Both the position numbers and the translations under genes were made by a program. 64,000 nucleotides of DNA, taken from positions 51,274 through 115,273 of the forward strand of contig JBBPIE010000022.1 in assembly GCA_038040485.1 (NCBI GenBank). The letters run 5' to 3'. This document shows, piece by piece, positions 60,611 to 64,000 of the stretch. This DNA comes from Onstottus_B arcticum (GTDB lineage Bacteria; Acidobacteriota; Blastocatellia; UBA7656). The notes beneath the pieces were generated by a model, which was not told the DNA's origin, ran no database searches, and worked only from the letters and a program-made list of their open reading frames with translations. Positions within the stretch are counted from its first letter, which is position 1; each line of letters opens with the position of its first letter.

Positions 60611-60918
60611 CTGGGTGCGCGTCAGATTTTCGCGCATACCCACCTCGTCAGAGGTGGGTCCGTGATGGTGAAGCCTACAAACGATGGTTCGGCCGGGCAT
60701 ACCCACCTCGTGAGAGGTGGGTTATTGATGCTGTAGCCTTTGCGTGCGTGCCTGTCTGATCCGCGCCATCGCAGATCGTAGGCCGTAGCATCATGGACCC
60801 ACCTCTCACGAGGTGGGTATGCAGTAGTCCGAGGGGCGGTGGCGCGCCCTGTAGGCTGAAGCATCACGGACCCACCTCTCACGAGGTGGGTATGCGCGAA
60901 AAGCTGACGCGCACCCAA
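60611..60918. repeat. REPIN-like nested inverted repeat with four hairpins
   Basis: Two outer arms (60611-60678 and 60851-60918) are reverse complements at 62 of 68 positions. Each arm carries a 9-base hairpin ACCCACCTC/GAGGTGGGT (60638-60659, 60870-60891). Two more copies of the same hairpin lie between the arms in opposite directions (60701-60722 and 60797-60818). The whole forms four REP-like palindromes in two head-to-head pairs. No transposase of the RAYT type is in the window. Confidence 0.9.
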
Positions 60919-60969
60919 GCTCGCTTCGCACCCTTGCTCTTGCCGCCGCGCGGCGGTTATCTTTCTGCC

Positions 60970-61422
60970 ATGAGCACGTTCAGGGTCAACGTCACCGCTA
61001 GCAATCCGAAGCGCGAGGAACTGGTCACACAACCAGTGTCGGCGTTGGTTGACACTGGCTCCGAGCTGACCTGGCTTCCAGCGGACGTGTTGCTAGCCAT
61101 CGGTATCACGCCGCGACGGAAGCGTGTCTTCGCAACCGCTACTCAGCAGAGATTCGAGCGAGAGATCGGCTACGCCATTCTCAGCGCTGAAGGCTATGAA
61201 ACCACCGATGAAGTTGTTTTTGCCGAACCGGGCGACATGACCTTGCTTGGCGTGAGAACCCTGGAAGGCTTTGGTGTGATGGTGGACATGGTCGCAAATC
61301 GCTTTGTGGCCACGCCAACCTTGGCGGCGCCGTCGCAGCAAATGAATCCGGCCCATCCCCGTTCTGACCGTGGACCCGCCTCGTATCTCGACCAGGTAGA
61401 AAGATCGACGCTTCTAGCCTAG
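60970..61422 (+). CDS. Retropepsin-like aspartic protease
   Basis: The 150-residue soluble protein starts MSTFRVNVTASNPKREELVTQ and has the active-site loop SALVDTGSELTWLPADVL with the catalytic DTG. One such motif per chain means a homodimer, as in viral and clan AA bacterial proteases. The second loop (EPGDMTLLGVRTLEGFGVMVD) and a flap region complete the fold. Related bacterial genes often occur alone. The ATG lies 51 bases after the REPIN element. The stop overlaps the stop of the convergent esterase gene by a few bases. Confidence 0.85.
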   Translation: MSTFRVNVTASNPKREELVTQPVSALVDTGSELTWLPADVLLAIGITPRRKRVFATATQQRFEREIGYAILSAEGYETTDEVVFAEPGDMTLLGVRTLEGFGVMVDMVANRFVATPTLAAPSQQMNPAHPRSDRGPASYLDQVERSTLLA

Positions 61423-62378
61423 TCCGCCTCGCCCGAGTCCGGCTTTGCGCCAAAGGCCGAGCGCAATCCTCCTGCTGCTAACCCGATTCCTTCACGACCC
61501 TGCGCCAACACCCCGGCCATGCTGAGAAAGCCGTGGATCATTCCATCGTAGCGAACAAGCCGAGTGGCGACGCCGGACTCTTGCAACCGAGCTGCGTAGA
61601 ACTCTCCTTCATCCCTTAGCGGATCAAACTCGGCAGTGATCACCAGCGCCGCTGGCAAGCCGATCAGGCTTGCCGCTCGCAGGGGAGACGCGTACGGGTT
61701 ATCCGTCTCAGCCTCATTGTTAAGGTAATGATTCCAGAACCACTCCATGTCGTCTCGGGTGAGAAAGTAACCGTCAGCGTTCTCGCGGGAGGATGGATAG
61801 TCAGCAAGATAGTGTTCGGTCGCTGGATAAATCAGCAGTTGGAAAACAGGCGCTTGAGCTCCGCGATCGCGCGCCATCAAAGCAACCACAGCAGAAAGGT
61901 TGCCGCCCGCGCTGTCGCCGCCTATCGCGACCCGATGCGCGTCGCCGTTAATCGAAGCTGCGTTATTCATCACCCACTGCGTAGCTGCGTAGCAGTCTTC
62001 GGCGGCCGCGGGGAACTTGTGCTCGGGCGCAAGCCGATAATCCACGGAAACGACTACGCACTCTGCCGCGTTCGCCAGGCTTCGGCAAAGCGGATCGTGT
62101 GTGTCGAGATTGCAAAGCACCCAGCCGCCGCCGTGGAAGTAGACAAGCACCGGGAAAGGCCCGCGGCCCTCCGGCGTATAGATGCGAACTGGAATCGCTT
62201 GATCGGGGCTGGGAATCTGGCGGTCTTCGATGTGGGCGACGGGTTCGGGCTCGCCGCCAAGTTGCGCGAATGCGGCGATGCCCTGGCGCGCATCGGCTAC
62301 GGATCCGGCGCCAAGCGGCGGCGCGCCCGACGCAGCCATCAGTTCCAACAGCGCTTTTGCTTGCGGGTCGAGTGGCAT
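61419..62378 (-). CDS. HSL-family alpha/beta hydrolase (GDXG esterase)
   Basis: The 319-residue esterase has the hormone-sensitive-lipase pattern. HGGGWVLCNLDTHD is the oxyanion HGG motif near residue 80. The nucleophile motif is VAIGGDSAGGNLSAVVAL (GDSAG). The acid is in EFDPLRDEGEFY and the His in RYDGMIHGFLSMAG. The triad is complete. Such enzymes cleave short-chain esters. GGAGG lies 8 bases before the ATG at 62378; the longer frame would add 28 residues. It converges with the retropepsin gene. The substrate is not known. Confidence 0.92.
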   Translation of the reverse strand: MPLDPQAKALLELMAASGAPPLGAGSVADARQGIAAFAQLGGEPEPVAHIEDRQIPSPDQAIPVRIYTPEGRGPFPVLVYFHGGGWVLCNLDTHDPLCRSLANAAECVVVSVDYRLAPEHKFPAAAEDCYAATQWVMNNAASINGDAHRVAIGGDSAGGNLSAVVALMARDRGAQAPVFQLLIYPATEHYLADYPSSRENADGYFLTRDDMEWFWNHYLNNEAETDNPYASPLRAASLIGLPAALVITAEFDPLRDEGEFYAARLQESGVATRLVRYDGMIHGFLSMAGVLAQGREGIGLAAGGLRSAFGAKPDSGEAD

Positions 62379-62481
62379 CAGTAAGTCCTCCGATTGGGAA
62401 TCCCGCTTAGGTTGTCGCCGCCGCTTCTTCAAGTAAAGCCAAAGAACCGTATTGCTGTTCACGCGCCAGCCAATTCGGCCG

Positions 62482-63042
62482 TCACGCTTTACGACTGAGG
62501 CGCGCTCGGGTTGAGGCGATGTTGATGTGGCAGATTGCTATCGCAAGAGCGTCGCTGGCGTCTAGCGGTTCCGGGCGAACGCTCAACCCAAGAAGCACCC
62601 GAACCATCTCTTGAACTTGTTGCTTCTCGGCGCGCCCGTAGCCAACCAGCGCCGACTTGATCTCAAGCGGTGAGTACTCGAACACCTCGATGCCCGCTCG
62701 CGCCGCCGCCACAAGCACCGCGCCGCGCGCCTGACCGAGCTTGAGCGCGCTCTTCACATTGACGGCGTAGAACGTGTCTTCGACCGCGCAAGCCTGCGGG
62801 CTCAGCCGCTCGATCACTTCTTCAAGCTTGCGGCTGATCGCGAGCAGCCGCTCGGCGAAACTCACGCGCTTTGGACCTCGGATGCCCGCGTACTCGACGA
62901 GTTCATAGTGTCGGCCGTCGCTGTCGATCACGCCGTAGCCGGTCGTTTCGCTGCCCGGATCGACTCCGATGACTCGCACCGCGCGTTTGGCGTTCAGCGC
63001 CGGCCGTTCCCCCGGCGATCGATCGCGCGACAAAGAACTCAA
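62482..63042 (-). CDS. ruvC: Holliday junction resolvase RuvC
   Basis: RuvC cuts Holliday junctions. The 186-residue protein has the catalytic acidic residues in VRVIGVDPGSETTGYGV, ACAVEDTFYAVNVKSALKLGQARG and ASDALAIAICH. KSALVGYGRAEKQQVQEMV also fits. The start is TTG, overlapping the yebC stop by four bases (TTGA), so it is coupled to yebC, the usual yebC-ruvC arrangement. ruvA and ruvB are not adjacent. The N-terminus has a short basic extension of about 20 residues. Confidence 0.95.
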   Translation of the reverse strand: MSSLSRDRSPGERPALNAKRAVRVIGVDPGSETTGYGVIDSDGRHYELVEYAGIRGPKRVSFAERLLAISRKLEEVIERLSPQACAVEDTFYAVNVKSALKLGQARGAVLVAAARAGIEVFEYSPLEIKSALVGYGRAEKQQVQEMVRVLLGLSVRPEPLDASDALAIAICHINIASTRARLSRKA

Positions 63043-63782
63043 CTCGCAGCCTCCATCTCTTCCGCAGGTATGTCGAAGTTCGCTGCTACGTTCGAAACGT
63101 CGTCGTTGTCTTCGAGCGCTTCCATCAAACGCAGAACTTGCTGAGCGGTAGCTCCGGTGACTTGAACGGAGTTGGTCGGACGCATCGCGACATCGGATGA
63201 GATCGCGTCTATGCCGGCAGCCTTGACCGCGTCGTGCACAGCATTGAAGTCTTCGGGCGAGGTGATCACTTCCCAGGTTTCTTCATCGCCTGCGACGTCT
63301 TCGGCGCCTGCCTCAAGCGCGAGTTCCATGACCTTCTCTTCATCGATCGCGCTTTTCTCGATGATGATCGCGCCCTTCTTTTGAAACATCCAGCCGACAG
63401 AACCCGTCTCGCCGAGGTTGCCGCCGTTCTTCCCGAAGATGTGCCGAATCTCCGCAACGGTGCGAACGCGATTGTCGGTCTGGCATTCAACAAAGACCGC
63501 GACGCCGCCGGGCCCGTACCCTTCGTAGCTGATGTCTTCGATGGCCGCGCCGGCGATCTCGCCCGTGCCTCGCTTGACCGCGTTCATCATCGTGTCCTTT
63601 GGCATGTTGAGCGCTTTGGCGTCGTCCATCGCCTTACGAAGCCGCGGGTTGCCAAAAGGATCGCCGCCGCCGCGTGCGGCCACGGTCAGTTCTTTTATCA
63701 GCTTCGAGAACGCCTTGCCGCGCTTGGCGTCAATCGCTCCCTTCTTGTGTTTTATTGAATGCCACTTTGAATGTCCCGACAT
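63039..63782 (-). CDS. yebC: YebC/TACO1 family protein
   Basis: The 247-residue protein starts MSGHSKWHSIKHKKGAIDAKRGKAFSKLIKELTVAA, the family signature. NPRLRKAMDDAKALNMPKDTM, ISYEGYGPGGVAVFVECQTDN and GWMFQKKGAIII follow. YebC proteins were described as transcription regulators and, in some forms, help translation of proline-rich sequences. The stop overlaps the ruvC start. The 218 bases upstream to the window end show nothing recognisable. Confidence 0.95.
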   Translation of the reverse strand: MSGHSKWHSIKHKKGAIDAKRGKAFSKLIKELTVAARGGGDPFGNPRLRKAMDDAKALNMPKDTMMNAVKRGTGEIAGAAIEDISYEGYGPGGVAVFVECQTDNRVRTVAEIRHIFGKNGGNLGETGSVGWMFQKKGAIIIEKSAIDEEKVMELALEAGAEDVAGDEETWEVITSPEDFNAVHDAVKAAGIDAISSDVAMRPTNSVQVTGATAQQVLRLMEALEDNDDVSNVAANFDIPAEEMEAAS

Positions 63783-64000
63783 AACCTCGTCCTTCTAGTC
63801 TGCAATATCGACGACGAAATCAACCTTGAATACACGTCACTGAACGCCCCATTGAGATAGCACCGGAGTATACGCCAACGCCTTCAAGGTCAGCAATCGA
63901 AGGCATGTCTCTTAGCCACATTCGGGTAGTGGGTCAGTTTGAGGACGTAGCATAGACTTTAGAGCCTCTTGCAAAACTCGGCATTACGGAGACTGAAGGC

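Noticed and set aside
60611..60918. Insertion sequence ends
   Set aside because: No transposase frame lies between the arms; the arrangement of four equal hairpins fits REPIN better.

Overview
The window is 64 kb of ordinary chromosome from a GC-rich, Gram-negative bacterium. The likeliest source is an acidobacterium (Blastocatellia-like); this is inferred from gene content and style, because no rRNA gene is present. Supporting signs are secreted HYR/DUF11 and beta-helix proteins, a DUF4388-DnaJ fusion, a selenoprotein-type multiheme cytochrome, many short palindromic intergenic repeats and a free-standing primary sigma factor. There is no prophage, insertion sequence, CRISPR array or integrase. 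Base composition and codon use look even throughout.

Layout. 0-5.5 kb: two secreted or surface proteins (beta-helix, HYR/DUF11) and a glycosyltransferase. 6-10.5 kb: a forward run with a PIN/TRAM membrane protein, ispD, ispF, a small secreted protein and a pyrimidine-nucleoside phosphorylase. 10.5-17.7 kb: a Tat-exported asparaginase-family enzyme, an NTF2-like protein, a P1 peptidase, a VapBC-like pair, a BMP lipoprotein, a CNNM/CBS protein and a DSP-like phosphatase. 18-23.6 kb: signalling genes (HD-GYP/GAF/GGDEF protein, GAF-SpoIIE phosphatase, XRE regulator, TPR-like protein). 24-36 kb: FecR protein, NYN nuclease, acyl-CoA ligase, beta-barrel protein, a multiheme cytochrome interrupted by one in-frame UGA, hydrolase, sixA, DinB, ferredoxin-cyclase fusion, FN3 lipoprotein and hslVU. 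36-48.5 kb: GH13 enzyme, rpoD, a UroD-like protein, tRNA-Val, then the translation cluster infC-rpmI-rplT-pheS-pheT, a ZapB-like coiled coil, zapA, purE, a type 4 uracil-DNA glycosylase and a zinc-ribbon protein. 49-64 kb: two secreted unknowns, a soluble chemoreceptor fused to a solute-binding domain, a second XRE regulator, two DnaJ-domain proteins, an amidohydrolase, a pentaheme cytochrome, a retropepsin-like protease, an esterase, ruvC and yebC.

The most notable observations are: (1) a probable selenocysteine codon in an ExtKL-like cytochrome at 28044-29579, where UGA stands at a Cys position of a conserved CGC motif and two hairpins follow directly; (2) a cytoplasmic fusion of an MCP signalling domain with an SBP_bac_5 peptide-binding domain; (3) a strongly structured leader RNA before infC, which itself starts with AUU; (4) a perfect palindrome over the -10 box of the hslVU promoter; (5) a nested REPIN-like element and a three-copy tandem repeat.
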